Source of the DNA: Acidipila rosea
GTDB taxonomy: Bacteria; Acidobacteriota; Terriglobia; Terriglobales; Acidobacteriaceae
DNA length: 64,000 nucleotides
Reading direction: 5' to 3'
Assembly: GCF_004339725.1 (NCBI RefSeq)
Contig: NZ_SMGK01000001.1
Coordinates: 806,001 to 870,000 of the forward strand
The position numbers and the translations under genes were made by a program. This document shows positions 63,233 through 64,000 of this stretch, piece after piece (position 1 is the first letter of the stretch; each line of letters starts with the position of its first letter). The notes below the pieces were generated by a model. The model made no database searches. It saw only the letters and a list, made by a program, of their open reading frames with translations, and was not told the DNA's origin.

Positions 63233-63732
63233 TGGCCAGTCTGGGGACTGGTTTGGGGATATTGCAGGTGGGCCACTTCCGGGCCGCTCTGGAGCAGCTC
63301 CAGTTTCACCTTCGCGGTGCCTCGTCCGGTGAAGCCGAGAAAATGCGCCGCCGCGAACGATAGATCGACCACCCGGGTTTCAGGAACCGGTCCCCGGTCG
63401 TTCACGCGCACCACCACTGATTTGTGGTTCCGCAGATTCGTAACCCGGACCAGTGAGCCAAGCGGCAGCGTCCGGTGCGCGCAGGTCAGCTGGTGAAAGT
63501 CGTAGCTCTCCCCGCTGGCCGTCGGTTGCCCCTGGAAAAACTTGCCATACCATGACGCGCGGCCAACCTGGTACCAGTGGTGAGTCGGCTGTTGCGCCGC
63601 TGCGGTCTGCGTGTTCTGCGCCGCGGGTTTCAGCACCAGCCGTGAGGTTTCATTCGCCGTGAAGAGAACGGCTGCCGCAGCCATCAGGCTGGCATACGTC
63701 GAGAATCGCTTGATACGGTGACGGTAGCTCAT
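63229..63732 (-). CDS. RlpA-family septal/lytic transglycosylase-like protein
   Basis: A 167-residue exported protein: an N-terminal hydrophobic signal/anchor (ASLMAAAAVLFTANETS) and a double-psi beta-barrel from about residue 50 with RASWYGKFFQGQPTASGESYDFHQLTCAH and VVVRVNDRGPV holding the barrel Asp. RlpA proteins cleave naked glycan strands at the septum or support envelope integrity; the C-terminal SPOR domain is missing. It overlaps pyrF and is preceded by a 12-bp palindrome. Confidence 0.85.
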   Translation of the reverse strand: MSYRHRIKRFSTYASLMAAAAVLFTANETSRLVLKPAAQNTQTAAAQQPTHHWYQVGRASWYGKFFQGQPTASGESYDFHQLTCAHRTLPLGSLVRVTNLRNHKSVVVRVNDRGPVPETRVVDLSFAAAHFLGFTGRGTAKVKLELLQSGPEVAHLQYPQTSPQTGQ

Positions 63733-63753
63733 CTTCCTCCTGTCAATATTTTA

Positions 63754-63765
63754 ACTTAGCTAAGT
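63754..63765. promoter_or_regulatory. Palindrome upstream of rlpA
   Basis: The perfect 12-bp palindrome ACTTAGCTAAGT lies about 22 bases before the rlpA start, overlapping AT-rich sequence that could carry its -10 region (TAAAAT on the minus strand). A repressor-type operator is plausible. Confidence 0.45.
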
Positions 63766-63867
63766 CAGTTTTAATCAGATACTTAATCCCCTTTTGGGGT
63801 TGCCTTGCCGGCGCAGCTGTGCTAGGCCGCGCCGCCCTCGGGCGCAACACGTTGTAGCATTTCCTTC

Positions 63868-64000
63868 ATGTCTGCGACAACTGCAGCAACGAAAATTGCG
63901 CTCGCAATCGCCGGTTTTGACCCCTCGGCCGGGGCAGGCATCGCCGCCGATCTCAAGGTCTTCGCCGCGCACGGTGTCTACGGCATGGCCTGCATCACCG
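63868..64000 (+). CDS. thiD: Hydroxymethylpyrimidine/phosphomethylpyrimidine kinase, 3' partial
   Basis: The first 44 codons of a ribokinase-fold Thi[23 protein letters not shown] is the standard N-terminal substrate-binding segment, followed by [11 protein letters not shown]. ThiD phosphorylates HMP twice for thiamine synthesis. The gene runs off the end of the window. The ATG at 63868 has no strong Shine-Dalgarno, so another nearby start is possible. No TPP riboswitch is visible in the short upstream part. Confidence 0.85.
   Translation, partial: MSATTAATKIALAIAGFDPSAGAGIAADLKVFAAHGVYGMACIT

Noticed and set aside
63741..63750. TTGACA on the minus strand near rlpA as a -35 box
   Set aside because: It overlaps the ribosome-binding region directly before the rlpA start, so it cannot be the -35 of that gene.
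1..64000. Mobile elements, CRISPR, tRNA or phage genes
   Set aside because: No transposase or integrase motif, no regularly spaced direct repeats, and no tRNA-like fold was recognised on reading the intergenic regions.

Overview
The window is high-GC, densely packed bacterial chromosome that looks like an acidobacterium, most likely family Acidobacteriaceae. Lineage evidence: a secreted VWA protein of the Acidobacteria-enriched VWFA-related type at 39943, a secreted Cys-rich small protein at 52660, many TPR and signal-peptide proteins, and a rich set of sugar-polymer genes. It reads as ordinary chromosome: there is no transposase, phage gene, CRISPR array, rRNA or recognisable tRNA. The first gene (TPR protein) is cut at its 5' end and the last (thiD) at its 3' end.

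Region by region: 1-2.8 kb, envelope and hypothetical proteins, including a membrane protein like those associated with TRADD-N domains. 2.8-7 kb (minus), a 25-aa membrane peptide, an MFS/spermidine-synthase fusion, and an Rrf2-SDR-VKOR operon. 7.1-11.7 kb, a YmdB-type phosphoesterase, then a cobalamin riboswitch with a terminator in front of a B12-independent class I ribonucleotide reductase (nrdAB). 11.7-20.2 kb (minus), peroxiredoxin-like protein, ffh, and a two-gene unit of an ABC exporter plus a cyclic-glucan-synthase-like GT84 protein without the phosphorylase domain. 20.3-29.4 kb, a ferric-reductase-like membrane protein divergent from a DUF4396 protein, a KdpD-N/histidine-kinase pair whose kinase lacks the phosphoacceptor His, a GT-C-like membrane protein, and a ClC channel with a TPR protein.

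29.5-34.5 kb (plus), a Tat-type aldo/keto reductase followed tightly by larE-larC-larB (nickel-pincer cofactor synthesis, no larA here), then ku. 35-39.3 kb, a sugar-acid/sialidase cluster (GntR, MFS, BNR sialidase, DHDPS/NAL aldolase). 39.3-45.8 kb, bacilliredoxin, VWA protein, a MarR-ClC operon with two palindromic operators, engB, a secreted protein and hppD. 45.9-52.3 kb (minus), a multi-PAS kinase and a sugar uptake set (sugar porter, ROK kinase, LacI) with an exact LacI-family operator. 53-57 kb (minus), a glpK-glpD-glpF operon with 4-bp overlaps. 57.2-64 kb, an OprB-type porin, a GH51 arabinofuranosidase, a secreted protein, a 59-aa zinc ribbon, rlpA-pyrF, and the start of thiD.

The genes fit a soil heterotroph that takes up and degrades plant and microbial polysaccharides, controls sugar operons locally, and economises on ribonucleotide reduction according to B12 supply. 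The most interesting points are the B12 riboswitch on nrdAB, the lar operon led by an exported oxidoreductase, the ABC-GT84 pair, and the histidine kinase with Gln at the phosphoacceptor site.
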